From positions 96,447-160,446 of the forward strand of contig DATCTN010000012.1 of the NCBI GenBank assembly GCA_036567965.1: a stretch of 64,000 nucleotides of DNA, given 5' to 3'. A model generated the notes under the pieces. The model had not been told where the DNA came from and did not search any database. It worked only from the letters and a program-made list of their open reading frames with translations. Position numbers and translations under genes: made by a program. The stretch comes from Candidatus Kryptoniota bacterium. Lineage in GTDB: Bacteria > Bacteroidota > Ignavibacteria > Kryptoniales > JAKASW01. Shown here in pieces: positions 47,591 through 56,031 of this stretch (the first letter of the stretch is position 1; the number at the start of each line of letters is the position of its first letter).

Positions 47591-48189
47591 TCGTTCAGGA
47601 ATTCTCTCCTTCTTCGTCACCCCGATTGCCATCCGCCGGCTCCCGCCGGGTCAAAATGCATGAGATAATTGGGTGGTGACCCAATTTCAATAAGTAACTG
47701 TTCTCCCCTTGCGAAAATGTCCCGCTCCGAAGGAGTCCCTTAGGGAAAGGGATCCCTTCGGGAGAGTCCCGCTAAGGAGGAACAGTCTATTCATGTCTCT
47801 ACAGATTGGCTATAGCGATTTTTTGTCAACAGAGGACTTAACGGAGCAATTCAAAAAATCGCATAAAGCAGCGGGCGGGACGACCCCGACGTAAGTCGGG
47901 ACCATTTTCGCGGGGCGTCCTTTTTGCGCCTCCGATAATTTATATGCGGCGCATCCGCTCGACGAGTCCCTACGGGTCTTTCGACCCGAAGGGTCGTAGA
48001 CGTGCCGTCGACCTCTGGCGGACTTTCTGTCCACTTTTCCCGTACCACAATATCTACGCAATATACGGGATCCCGTAGAGCGGGACTTTTGGACGAGCAA
48101 AAGTCCGCCTTGCGGATCCCGCACATTTGTGAATGCAAACGGAGCGGGAAAAGTGGACAAGATAAATTACAGGAGTCCAGAAAGGTGAT

Positions 48190-48223
48190 GTACTTTCCTT
48201 TTGCTTGATCAAAAGGAAAGTAC
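48190..48223. repeat. perfect 14-bp inverted repeat
   Basis: GTACTTTCCTTTTG (48190-48203) and CAAAAGGAAAGTAC (48210-48223) are exact complements around a 6-nt loop (CTTGAT). Similar GTACTTT...AAAGTAC hairpins recur between genes in Bacteroidota. There is no T-run after it on either strand, so a simple terminator is unlikely. Confidence 0.8.
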
Positions 48224-48244
48224 CAAAGGAAAAATCAAGGCTAT

Positions 48245-48373
48245 CGGAAAAAATGGCTGGAAATTTCCGCTTAAGTGGGAAACAAATCAAGCCTCCGCCT
48301 GACGGCGTCGGCGATTTGTTTGTTAGGCCTCTGTTGGGCAGTACGGGAAATTTCCTAATCGCCATTTTTTCCG
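48245..48373. repeat. 129-bp nested palindrome
   Basis: Three arm pairs nest in register: CGGAAAAAATGGC (48245-48257) with GCCATTTTTTCCG (48361-48373), GGAAATTTCC (48259-48268) with its copy at 48346-48355, and AACAAATC (48281-48288) with GATTTGTT (48313-48320). The spacing between arms is nearly symmetric, so the whole piece can fold as one hairpin, as in a miniature inverted-repeat element. Confidence 0.8.
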
Positions 48374-48455
48374 AAGGCCGTTTGTGGGGGTATCTGGTCG
48401 TAACTCAAAGTGAGGCACTACCGATAATTGATTATAATGTGCGGCAAAAATATAT

Positions 48456-49037
48456 TTGAGTTGTGACAAGGGAGATGACTTAGTTCCGAGCCGGGATGAA
48501 GCGGTAGCTTTACTCTTCGAGTATACCAAGACAGATAGTCTTCGGAAACATGCTTTCGCAGTCGAGGCAGCTATGCGCGCCTATGCGATCAAGTTTCATG
48601 AAGATCCCGATCTTTACGGATTGGGCGGCTTACTTCATGATTTCGATTATGAAATGTATCCCACTGCCGAGCAGCATCCGTATGTCGGGAACAAAATTCT
48701 TACGGAGAAAGGTTATCCCGAAAGTCTCAGAAATGCCATTATGGGTCATGCTCCTTACACGAAGTTCCCGCGAGATACACAGATGGCAAAATGCCTTTTC
48801 GCGTGCGACGAGCTCTCCGGATTCATTGTGGCAGTCGCTCTGGTGCGGCCTACAAAATTGGTCGGGCTCGAACCGTCGTCGGTGAAAAAGAAACTGAAGG
48901 ACAAAGCGTTTGCCCGGAGCGTCAGTCGCGACGACATTCGAAACGGGATTGCGGAACTTGGCATTCCGGAAGATGAGCATATTTCATTCGTCATCAAGGC
49001 CCTCCAGGAAAATGCACCAACATTGGGATTAGGATAA
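48456..49037 (+). CDS. HD-domain phosphohydrolase
   Basis: A 193-residue HD-superfamily protein. The metal motif is H in LRKHAFAVEAAMRAYA near residue 32 and HD in GLLHDFDYE near 61-69, with further His and Asp residues downstream (GHAPYTKFP, CDELSGF). Substrate unknown. Related proteins act on nucleotides. The frame opens with TTG at 48456, but the conserved part begins about 13 residues later and the true start is unsure. It is 0 bp from the next gene, so they form a pair. Confidence 0.82.
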   Translation: MSCDKGDDLVPSRDEAVALLFEYTKTDSLRKHAFAVEAAMRAYAIKFHEDPDLYGLGGLLHDFDYEMYPTAEQHPYVGNKILTEKGYPESLRNAIMGHAPYTKFPRDTQMAKCLFACDELSGFIVAVALVRPTKLVGLEPSSVKKKLKDKAFARSVSRDDIRNGIAELGIPEDEHISFVIKALQENAPTLGLG

Positions 49038-49394
49038 ATGGCAAAAGTAACGGCGATAGTGAACGATTTGATTTTCATGACGAAGATCAGAAACACGGCC
49101 GAATATTTCGGCTTGAGCGTCGGGTTCGCAGGAACGGACCACCAGGTGCAGTTCTACCTGAAAGACTGCGCGCTCGTCCTTATCGATCTCGAAAACGAAT
49201 TTCTCGACTCACTCGGTTTCGTTGAGGGATTGAAGAAGAATGACTCGACCTCTTCAATCAGAGTCGTTGCCTACCTTTCGCACGTCAACACACCGCTCAA
49301 AGCGCAAGCGATCGTTGCCGGGTGCGATGAAGTCCTCTCGAGATTTGAATTCAATTCCAGTATCCGGGAAATTCTGCAATCAGTCTGCTGCTGA
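49038..49394 (+). CDS. degenerate receiver-like protein
   Basis: A 118-residue protein with the strand-helix rhythm of a CheY receiver: VTAIVNDLIFMTKI, then ALVLIDLENEF with an Asp at the phosphoacceptor position, VVAYLSHVN and VLSRFEFNSSI. The acidic pair is reduced to one Asp and the invariant Lys is Arg, so it may be phosphorylation-independent. It starts directly after the HD gene stop. Family membership is inferred from the pattern. Confidence 0.65.
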   Translation: MAKVTAIVNDLIFMTKIRNTAEYFGLSVGFAGTDHQVQFYLKDCALVLIDLENEFLDSLGFVEGLKKNDSTSSIRVVAYLSHVNTPLKAQAIVAGCDEVLSRFEFNSSIREILQSVCC

Positions 49395-49474
49395 CAATTT
49401 CCCATCTCGCACGCCGACTTATCTCTGGTCGATCTGAGTTGGCGTGAATCTTCGCGAGTTCGAATCCCGGGATA

Positions 49475-50341
49475 ATGAATAGATTGAAAGCATATTCTGC
49501 TGTCGAAAACTCGCTGTCCGCCGGCGCTGCTCCTTCTATAAGCCTGGTGATAGCGGTTTATAACAAGCCTGAAGTGCTACGGTGCGCGCTTGCCGCATGT
49601 GCCCGACAATCGGTTGAAGGCTTCGAGGTTATCGTGGCGGATGATGGCTCCGCTCCCGCAATTGCAGAAGTTGTGCGTGAGGCAAAGGAAAGCTACCACT
49701 TTCCTATCACTCATCTCTGGCATGAAGATCGCGGGTGGCGAAAGAACATAATGTTGAACAACGCGATCCGCGCCTCGAAGTCGGACTACCTTGTATTTAT
49801 CGACGGCGATTGTATCGCCGCCCGGGATTTCCTCAAAGATCATCTGGATGAAAGAGAACCGCACAGGCTCCTTCTCGGGAGGAGAGTTGAGATGAGCGAA
49901 AGATGGGCTGAGGCGCTTAACGTAGAGAAAATTGCGAGCGGCCGGTTTGAGAGGATCGGGCTATTTGATGTCATCGATGGCGTGCGAGGGAAGGCGGCTC
50001 GACTTGAGGATGGAATCAGAATAAAGAATACGTTGATTCGAAAACTCATCAAGAGAGATTCGGACAAGATTCTCGGGAGCAATTTCTCTGTCCACAAGTC
50101 GGATCTGGTCGCGGTAAACGGCTTCGATGAAGCTTATGACGGCCCGGGACACGGAGAAGATTCTGATATTCAGTACCGTCTTTCACTGGTCGGTGTCACT
50201 GGAAAATCTCTCAGAAATCTGGCCATACAATTTCACGTCTTTCACACTCGCACAATGCCATCCGATAGATCCGTGAAAAGATTCGAGGAGGTCAGGAAGT
50301 CGGGCGATCCGAGATGCAAGCTCGGACTCGAGAAACTTTGA
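49475..50341 (+). CDS. family 2 glycosyltransferase
   Basis: A 288-residue GT-A enzyme. SISLVIAVYNKPEVL near residues 22-36 starts the nucleotide-sugar fold, FEVIVADDGSAP near 50-61 and FIDGDCIAARDF near 109-120 give the acidic DxD-type metal motif, and the C-terminal part (GSNFSVHKSDLVAVNGFDE, then GEDSDIQYRL) is the N-terminal-domain-of-galactosyltransferase type. It probably acts on surface polysaccharide. Acceptor and sugar are unknown. Confidence 0.9.
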   Translation: MNRLKAYSAVENSLSAGAAPSISLVIAVYNKPEVLRCALAACARQSVEGFEVIVADDGSAPAIAEVVREAKESYHFPITHLWHEDRGWRKNIMLNNAIRASKSDYLVFIDGDCIAARDFLKDHLDEREPHRLLLGRRVEMSERWAEALNVEKIASGRFERIGLFDVIDGVRGKAARLEDGIRIKNTLIRKLIKRDSDKILGSNFSVHKSDLVAVNGFDEAYDGPGHGEDSDIQYRLSLVGVTGKSLRNLAIQFHVFHTRTMPSDRSVKRFEEVRKSGDPRCKLGLEKL

Positions 50342-50547
50342 CCCGGAATGCCGGCGGCTGTCGTATCGACATTATTGAATATTCCTCTTCCCTCTGCTAA
50401 TTTTCTCTAGATATTTCTCGTTTCTGCAAACAGGATGATTGCGAGTCGCCTGAACGGAATCATGATCGGCTGGCAGCGATGGCGTATACCATTTCACGGG
50501 CTGATTCGCATTCATAATTCAGGAAACTAAAAAAAGGACTGGATGTC

Positions 50548-51444
50548 ATGGAAGGGGATAGCGGGCTAGTATTTCTCGAATGGGCAATTGGTATTCTTGT
50601 TGCCCTATTCTTCTTTTCAGGAATAAAGATCGTAAGGCCGACTCATCGCGGACTTGTCGAACGAATGGGAAGGTACAGGAAGTTCGCGCGTGCCGGATTC
50701 AACTGGATCATTCCTATGGTCGACAGACTTGTCAAAGTCAATATTACTGAAAAGATGATCGACGCCGAACCGCAGGAGATAATCACAAACGACAATCTGA
50801 ACGCGATGGTAGACGCTCAGATCTATTACAAGATCAGGGAAGACGAAGAGAGCGTGAAAAGAAGCCAATACAGCGTGAACAGCATCGAGTATCAAATCGT
50901 AAACCTGACACGGACCACTCTCAGGAATATACTCGGCACATTGACGCTGAAGTCGGCAAACAGCGAGCGCGGTAGAATAAACAAAGACCTCATCGACATA
51001 CTTGTAAGGGAAACCACAAGCTGGGGAATAGACATCGTCCGCGCGGAGCTTAAGCAGATCGACCCTCCGAAAGACGTCCAGGACACTATGAACAAGATCG
51101 TGAAAGCAGAAAATGAAAAGATCGCCGCAGTAGATTTCGCAACTGCTGCCGAGACGACGGCAGACGGTGAAAAACGTGCGGCAATAAAAAGAGCCGAAGG
51201 AATTAAACAGGCCCAGATACTCCAGGCTGAAGGCGAAGCCGAAGCGATCCGGCTTGTGAACGAAGCCGCGAACAAATACTTCGTCGGTAATGCGCAGGTC
51301 CTCAAGCGACTCGAGACCGTCCAGGCATCTTTACAGCAGAACACAAAGATCGTGGTGCCCGCCAACCAGGAGCTCGTCAACGTCATCGGCGACATGGCGG
51401 GAATTGTACCGATGAAGAAGTCGGGTGGCGGTTCAGCCGGGTAA
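50548..51444 (+). CDS. SPFH/Band 7 (stomatin-like) membrane protein
   Basis: A 298-residue stomatin/prohibitin homologue: N-terminal membrane helix (EWAIGILVALFFFSGI), then the SPFH domain from IVRPTHRGLVERMGRYRKFARAGFN onward and a coiled-coil tail rich in Ala, Glu and Lys (residues 185-250, AEGIKQAQILQAEGEAEA). These proteins form oligomeric membrane scaffolds. The usual NfeD partner gene is not next to it. Two Lys-rich overlaps (GDGEKRAA) are typical. Confidence 0.92.
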   Translation: MEGDSGLVFLEWAIGILVALFFFSGIKIVRPTHRGLVERMGRYRKFARAGFNWIIPMVDRLVKVNITEKMIDAEPQEIITNDNLNAMVDAQIYYKIREDEESVKRSQYSVNSIEYQIVNLTRTTLRNILGTLTLKSANSERGRINKDLIDILVRETTSWGIDIVRAELKQIDPPKDVQDTMNKIVKAENEKIAAVDFATAAETTADGEKRAAIKRAEGIKQAQILQAEGEAEAIRLVNEAANKYFVGNAQVLKRLETVQASLQQNTKIVVPANQELVNVIGDMAGIVPMKKSGGGSAG

Positions 51445-51588
51445 TACACGATTCTTGCACCGAGCTTTAGCTCGCGGCAGAGATCAAACAAGAAATCGGC
51501 TTCAGCCCAATTAAACCAGTGGCGTGGTATAAATGCGGAACCAACTTCTACAGTCGGATTTGCTGAAGAGTGTAGGAGAACCTCATAC

Positions 51589-52131
51589 ATGAAAATCAAT
51601 TTTTTCATCTTCCTCTTGCTTTGTCCGGCATCCGAATCAATCGCCGGACCAGTTGCTTCAATTGACCGGGAAGCTCAGTCTGATACAGCAGCGGTTGTCG
51701 GAATATCAGTTGACTCACTGGACCAGGAAGTCAGGGGTCCTTATTTTCATCTCACCGTGGGCCTGGCCGAACTATTTGGATTGGGAATTGGGTACCAGGT
51801 TAGCGATCGCTGGGCTGTCGGGGTGAAGTACGGCGGCTATTGGATTGGCGGCGGTTATTTCCCAAGTGCAGACGGGGGATTCGGGATAAGAGTCTCGCAA
51901 AACACCGGTTGGTCCACGCTGAATTGCATCAGCTACGAAGTAGTTCTTTTCCCCAACCGAATCACACACCGCATGACCGGGGGATTTGCGGGCGAGATAA
52001 ACATTGGCCACGAGAACATCGTCGATCCCGGGTTTCACTTTATCTGGTCGATGGGGATAGCTGCTTCATTTTCCGCTAACGCGCCACTTGTCTTGCCTAA
52101 TCTCAAGGCAGGCGTAAACTTCAACCTTTAA
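51589..52131 (+). CDS. hypothetical exported protein, possible small beta-barrel
   Basis: A 180-residue protein with a signal peptide (INFFIFLLLCPASESIAG). The mature part has alternating aromatic/polar strands (YFHLTVGLAELFGLGIGYQV, WAVGVKYGGYWIGGGYF, TGGFAGEINIGHENI) and ends in Phe-Asn-Leu after LKAGVNF, as outer-membrane barrels often do. No family recognised. An attC-like dyad follows directly downstream. Confidence 0.65.
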   Translation: MKINFFIFLLLCPASESIAGPVASIDREAQSDTAAVVGISVDSLDQEVRGPYFHLTVGLAELFGLGIGYQVSDRWAVGVKYGGYWIGGGYFPSADGGFGIRVSQNTGWSTLNCISYEVVLFPNRITHRMTGGFAGEINIGHENIVDPGFHFIWSMGIAASFSANAPLVLPNLKAGVNFNL

Positions 52132-52132
52132 A

Positions 52133-52208
52133 TTGCTAACGACAAGTTGACGGAGGGCTTACGCCACTCGCTTTGGCGGGAACAGGGTCTGTGTTCAAAG
52201 TGTTAGAG
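52133..52208 (+). repeat. isolated attC-like dyad (weak)
   Basis: TTGCTAAC (52133-52140) and GTTAGAG (52202-52208) bracket 61 bp that fold through CGCCA and TGGCG near the centre. The layout resembles an integron attC site of about 75 bp, but the first core deviates from RYYYAAC and the arms match only partly. It lies 2 bp after the preceding gene. Confidence 0.35.
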
Positions 52209-52248
52209 GAATTGTTAAATTTCCATATGATTCGTAGAAGGTGATGTC

Positions 52249-52659
52249 ATGGAATTATTCTCGTCAATTTATCATCCAAGTATCGGAATACTGATTCTTC
52301 GAGCGGGACTCGCCGTGATTTTCTGGCTCCACGGCGTGATGAAAGCGCAGTTCAGGAATATGCAGCCATCGGAGCAACTCACTGCCGGCGCGTTGAAGAA
52401 TCTGAGGATCCTATCGTACGCCGAACCGCTCGGCGCAATCGCTATTCTCCTCGGTTTGCTCACCCAGCTGACCGCCTCGTGTTTTGTCATTGTCATGTTC
52501 CTGGCAATACGCCTCAAAAGAAACACGAAGATGCCTTTCCTTGCCAAGGGCGCTTCGGGTGGGTGGGAATTCGAGCTCGTAGTACTTCTGGCGGCCGCTT
52601 CGGTCGTGCTTCTCGGTCCAGGGAGAATTTCTTTGGACCATTTGTTGTTTGGAATATGA
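52249..52659 (+). CDS. DoxX-family membrane protein
   Basis: A 136-residue four-helix membrane protein with the DoxX pattern: ILILRAGLAVIFWLHGVMK near residue 10, LSYAEPLGAIAILLGLLTQLTA near 50, VIVMFLAIRLK, the GGWEFELVVLLAAASVVLLGPG helix near 105, and a terminal SLDHLLFG. Members are linked to redox or sulphur metabolism, but no function can be fixed here. Confidence 0.88.
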   Translation: MELFSSIYHPSIGILILRAGLAVIFWLHGVMKAQFRNMQPSEQLTAGALKNLRILSYAEPLGAIAILLGLLTQLTASCFVIVMFLAIRLKRNTKMPFLAKGASGGWEFELVVLLAAASVVLLGPGRISLDHLLFGI

Positions 52660-52737
52660 CGGCTGATTCCTGACAGCGGGGAAATAGTCTCGCCTGCGAG
52701 GGAGCTGGAGTTTTCACTCAACAACTTCTGAGGATTT

Positions 52738-53667
52738 ATGAGTCTTGAGCAAACGACGTTCGATCCAGGACTGACACAGAAATACACCGGTAAGCTGCAG
52801 CGGGCGATTGAGAAGGACGGATCTTTCAATGTCCGGAAGACGGGCCTGGGCCTGAAGCATTTCCATTTCTACCAATTCCTTATAAACATTTCCTGGCCAC
52901 GGTTCTTCCTCGTTATCCTTTCGGGGTACATACTGGTCAACGCGCTCTTCGCGTGTCTTTATCTCCTCGCGGGCATCGGGAACATACATGGAGCCGACAC
53001 TTCGACGCCGCTGTCGGAATTCCTGAGCACATTCTTCCTCAGCGTTCATACGTTCACGACCGTTGGCTACGGGACGATCGCACCTAAGGACGTCTGGACG
53101 AACTCAGTGGCGGCGCTCGAATCGCTGACGGGACTGATGGCACTTGCGGTGGCGACAGGATTGCTCTACGGGAGATTCTCACGGCCGTCGGCAAGAATGG
53201 TCTTCAGCGACAGTGCGATCATCGCCCCGTATCGCGGCAGGACGAGCCTTCAATTCCGCATTGCGAACCAGCGCACGAACACGCTCATGGAGATTGAGGC
53301 GAAGGTCCTGATCATGACGGTCTCAGGGACAGGTGACAATCACAGGCGTGAATATCACGTAATGAACCTCGAACGATCGTCTGTATATTTCCTCCCGCTC
53401 ACCTGGACGGTCGTCCACCCGATCGACGAACAGAGCCCGCTTTTTGGGAAGACTCTGAAGGACCTGGCAGACTCACAGGCGGAAATCCTTATCATGATAA
53501 AGGCGTTTGACGACACGTTCAGCCAGGTTGTGCACTCGCGTTACTCGTACAGGTTCGATGAGATATTGTGGGGAGCAAAATTCCTTCCCGCTTTCAGCGT
53601 GACGGCTGACGGTGACATGGCCCTGGCGCTGGACCGCTTGAGTGAAGTTGAGAAAGCTGCCGTTTAA
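52738..53667 (+). CDS. inward-rectifier potassium channel (KirBac type)
   Basis: A 309-residue two-helix K+ channel. The selectivity filter TVGYG is in SVHTFTTVGYGTIAPKDVW near residues 101-119, with transmembrane helices at about 58-80 and 126-150. The cytoplasmic Kir immunoglobulin-like domain follows (residues 155-295), with SDSAIIAPYRGRTSLQFRIAN and EILWGAKF. Length and order match bacterial Kir channels. Confidence 0.93.
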   Translation: MSLEQTTFDPGLTQKYTGKLQRAIEKDGSFNVRKTGLGLKHFHFYQFLINISWPRFFLVILSGYILVNALFACLYLLAGIGNIHGADTSTPLSEFLSTFFLSVHTFTTVGYGTIAPKDVWTNSVAALESLTGLMALAVATGLLYGRFSRPSARMVFSDSAIIAPYRGRTSLQFRIANQRTNTLMEIEAKVLIMTVSGTGDNHRREYHVMNLERSSVYFLPLTWTVVHPIDEQSPLFGKTLKDLADSQAEILIMIKAFDDTFSQVVHSRYSYRFDEILWGAKFLPAFSVTADGDMALALDRLSEVEKAAV

Positions 53668-53683
53668 GAAACGAAGGAAGTTG

Positions 53684-54349
53684 ATGATGAAAGTAGAAAT
53701 CTGGTCTGATGTCGTTTGCCCGTTCTGCTACATGGGAAAGCGCAAGTTCGAGATCGCGCTTGACAAGTTCGAACATAAGGATGGAGTAGAAATATTGTGG
53801 CACAGTTTCCAGTTGAATCCTGAATTCAACCCCGGCGCGGCGGGCGATATACACGAATATCTTGCAAACAGGTATGGCCGCTCGCGTGAGTGGGCGAAGG
53901 AGATGCACGATGACCTCGTGGCGAGGGCGAAGGAAGTGGGCCTCGAGTATAAATTCGATAATATAATTCCAGCCAACACATTCGACGCGCACAGGCTGAT
54001 CCATCTTGCAGCGAAGCACGGTTTGCAGGGCAAAGCGGAGGAGAGGCTCTTTGCCGCGTACTTCACGGAAGGGAAGGACATAAACGAATTTGAAACGCTC
54101 GTACTACTCGGGACCGAAATCGGTTTGGATCCCGCCGCGACGAGGAAAGCATTGGAGAGCGGGGAATTTGAAGATGAAGTGCGGCAGGATCTAGATGAAG
54201 CCGAGTCGCTTGGTATAACCGGCGTACCTTTCTTCGTCTTCAACAGGAAGTACGCGATCTCCGGCGCTCAGCCGACCCATCTCTTCATGGAGACGCTCGA
54301 TCAGGTGTGGAACGAGGAGCATGTCCAAGAGAAGAGTTTACTAAAGTAG
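53684..54349 (+). CDS. DsbA/FrnE-family thiol oxidoreductase
   Basis: A 221-residue FrnE-like DsbA-fold protein. The redox motif CPFC is in IWSDVVCPFCYMGKRKFE near residues 5-22, the cis-Pro loop is ITGVPFFVFNRKYAISGAQP near 185-204, and the helical insert lies between. I use the ATG at 53684, with AAGGA 5 nt upstream. The next ATG (53687) is equally possible. A signal peptide is absent, so it acts in the cytosol. Confidence 0.92.
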   Translation: MMKVEIWSDVVCPFCYMGKRKFEIALDKFEHKDGVEILWHSFQLNPEFNPGAAGDIHEYLANRYGRSREWAKEMHDDLVARAKEVGLEYKFDNIIPANTFDAHRLIHLAAKHGLQGKAEERLFAAYFTEGKDINEFETLVLLGTEIGLDPAATRKALESGEFEDEVRQDLDEAESLGITGVPFFVFNRKYAISGAQPTHLFMETLDQVWNEEHVQEKSLLK

Positions 54350-54525
54350 ATTCTTCAGAGCCGTTCGCATATATTCCTTCATGGCGAGGGATAATTTGCG
54401 AGCCGGCAAACCGGCGACCGGGGGTGAGCAGACCATAGACAGGATCCCTCCAGCGAGATCAGCGAAACCGGGGCGACAGCATAGCCGCTACATCCTCGAC
54501 GTGCAATCATTCGAAAGCGACTGTT

Positions 54526-55125
54526 ATGGATGCCCCTGACCTGATTCAAACTCGATTGTTGCTCAATAAGCGCAGTTATTCACTTGCCGCCGACGGAGTC
54601 CAGGTAAGTGTTCGTTCATTTCTTACCTACCGCGAATTCAAGATTTCTTATGAAGCAATCAGCGACGAGACATATATATTCAGCACCTACTCGAAGTTTG
54701 CCTTCTGGTTCTTCGTGGGGCTCTTAACGTTGGGTGTCGGAACTTTGATACTGTTAATTGCTGACTCGAGACTCGATACCGTATCCACACTTGTCTATTT
54801 TGTTTTCGCTATCCCTTTTGGTGTTCGCTTTTTCATTTCACGCGTGAAATACCTTGGTCTTCACTGCACAGGTCAAACACTTCTCTTTTACTCCGACAAT
54901 CCTTCGAGCGACGCGCTGGCGGATTTCATCAAGAAGCTACAGGAGCGCAGGCGCAATTTCATTGAAGCTCATTTCGTTCCAATGTCCGCCGTGAGCATTC
55001 CTGATCAGCTGGAGAAACTCGCAAGGCTCAAGCAAAACGGTGCCATCAACGATGACGAATACGATCTGATCAAGAAGTCGATCATTGAAGGCGCTCAATC
55101 TACGACTCGCCGGATGGGCTTCTGA
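54526..55125 (+). CDS. membrane protein with C-terminal SHOCT domain
   Basis: A 199-residue protein with two hydrophobic helices (FAFWFFVGLLTLGVGTLILLIA and TLVYFVFAIPFGVRFFIS) and a short C-terminal SHOCT module, LEKLARLKQNGAINDDEYDLIKKSI. SHOCT tails occur on many oligomeric bacterial membrane proteins. The middle part (residues 95-140) is soluble. Function unknown. It precedes another small membrane protein by 19 bp. Confidence 0.8.
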   Translation: MDAPDLIQTRLLLNKRSYSLAADGVQVSVRSFLTYREFKISYEAISDETYIFSTYSKFAFWFFVGLLTLGVGTLILLIADSRLDTVSTLVYFVFAIPFGVRFFISRVKYLGLHCTGQTLLFYSDNPSSDALADFIKKLQERRRNFIEAHFVPMSAVSIPDQLEKLARLKQNGAINDDEYDLIKKSIIEGAQSTTRRMGF

Positions 55126-55144
55126 AAAATCGAAGGAGGATCTC

Positions 55145-55450
55145 ATGAAATGGTATCATTATGTCGTCTGTATTTTCGCCGGCATCTTTATGGCGAACAC
55201 GGTTCCTCACTTTATTCACGGCGTATCTGGTGACAGCTTTCCAACTCCCTTTTCCAATCCGCCAGGCAAGGGACTTTCATCGCCGGTGGTGAATGTCGTC
55301 TGGGCGCTAGGAAATCTGGTTGTAGGATACGTCTTAGCGAGAGTAGGGAAACTCTCGCAGTCGAACAAGTGGAGTCTCCTCGCATTCTTCGCAGGCTTCG
55401 TTTGCATGAGCATATCGCTGAGCATCTATTTTGTCGACAGAGTTCATTAA
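55145..55450 (+). CDS. small membrane protein
   Basis: A 101-residue protein from the ATG at 55145 (GGAGG 6-7 nt upstream) with three hydrophobic helices: YHYVVCIFAGIFMANTVPHF, VVWALGNLVVGYVLARVG and LLAFFAGFVCMSISLSIYF. No family name. It is probably co-transcribed with the SHOCT protein. It overlaps the opposite-strand GIY-YIG gene by 4 bp at the stop codons. Confidence 0.75.
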   Translation: MKWYHYVVCIFAGIFMANTVPHFIHGVSGDSFPTPFSNPPGKGLSSPVVNVVWALGNLVVGYVLARVGKLSQSNKWSLLAFFAGFVCMSISLSIYFVDRVH

Positions 55451-55758
55451 CTGTCTCCTCCAAGAATGTCATCGGAAAGGTCTTTCATCTCAGGGTTCAT
55501 CGACTTAATAAGATTGATCTTCCATTCCCTGTGCCAGTTCTTCAATTGCTTCTCGCGGGAGATTGCATCGATCATCGAGCCGGCGACTTCGAAGTAAACT
55601 AAGTACTTGAGCCTATATCTTTGCGTGAAGCCCCGGACCTTTCCCTCACGGTGTTCCATCACTCTGTGGACAAGATTACTAGTCACACCGATATAGAAAG
55701 TCGTGCGATTGAAATTGCTCATGATGTAAACATAACCGTCTTTGCCAAGCCTCCTCAT
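55447..55758 (-). CDS. GIY-YIG nuclease-superfamily protein
   Basis: A 103-residue stand-alone GIY-YIG domain: YVYIMSNFNRTTFYIGVTSNL at the N-terminus gives the VYI...YIG pair, followed by the catalytic Arg in HREGKVRGFTQRYRLKYLVYFE and the Glu in SREKQLKNWHREWKINLI. Such single-domain proteins are numerous in FCB genomes, often beside palindromic repeats, as here (55769-55930). Whether it is a mobile homing-type enzyme or a repair nuclease is not known. Confidence 0.88.
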   Translation of the reverse strand: MRRLGKDGYVYIMSNFNRTTFYIGVTSNLVHRVMEHREGKVRGFTQRYRLKYLVYFEVAGSMIDAISREKQLKNWHREWKINLIKSMNPEMKDLSDDILGGDS

Positions 55759-55768
55759 AACCCCCTCT

Positions 55769-55930
55769 TCCTGTCATGCCGAATCCTGTCCCGAAGTGAT
55801 CCTATTCGGGATTATTTCGGCATCTATGACCGTTCAAGTCTATAGACCCCGAAATCCGACCCTGTCGGATCTGTCTCCGACAGACTAGCCTGCACCGGAA
55901 TGTTCCTATCCGGTGTTCAGGGTGACAGGA
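55769..55930. repeat. 162-bp palindromic element with terminal inverted repeats
   Basis: TCCTGTCA (55769-55776) and TGACAGGA (55923-55930) are exact terminal inverted repeats. Inside are three hairpins: TGCCGAA with TTCGGCA (55777-55783/55816-55822) enclosing TCCCGAA/TTCGGGA (55789-55795/55805-55811), CTGTCGGA with TCCGACAG (55862-55869/55876-55883), and CACCGGA with TCCGGTG (55893-55899/55909-55915). This resembles the TGTCATTCCGA-type interspersed repeats of Bacteroidota. It starts just outside the GIY-YIG gene. Confidence 0.8.
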
Positions 55931-56031
55931 GCCTTTGAAAGTGAGACACGTCCCTTTTCCCACTTGAACTACGGGGGGCATTTGGGTAACCTTCATTGAC
56001 CACCAATTGAAGCAGAGGGAGACGTTAGATC

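Larger units (their letters stand above)
47591..48455. repeat. 865-bp gene-free region packed with inverted repeats
   Basis: No supported gene. Several dyads are visible: an imperfect pair ACTGTTCTCC...GGAGGAACAGT (about 47696-47788) enclosing AGGGA/TCCCT-rich arms, GGACGACCCCG against CGGGGCGTCC (about 47878-47930), CGACCC/GGGTCG near 47977-47997, and two long palindromes listed separately. The pattern of nested palindromes with no ORF looks like a decayed mobile repeat or a cluster of interspersed palindromic elements. Confidence 0.6.

Noticed and set aside
47690..48240. CRISPR array
   Set aside because: The repeats are inverted, of unequal length and unevenly spaced. There are no regular direct repeats with spacers and no cas genes.
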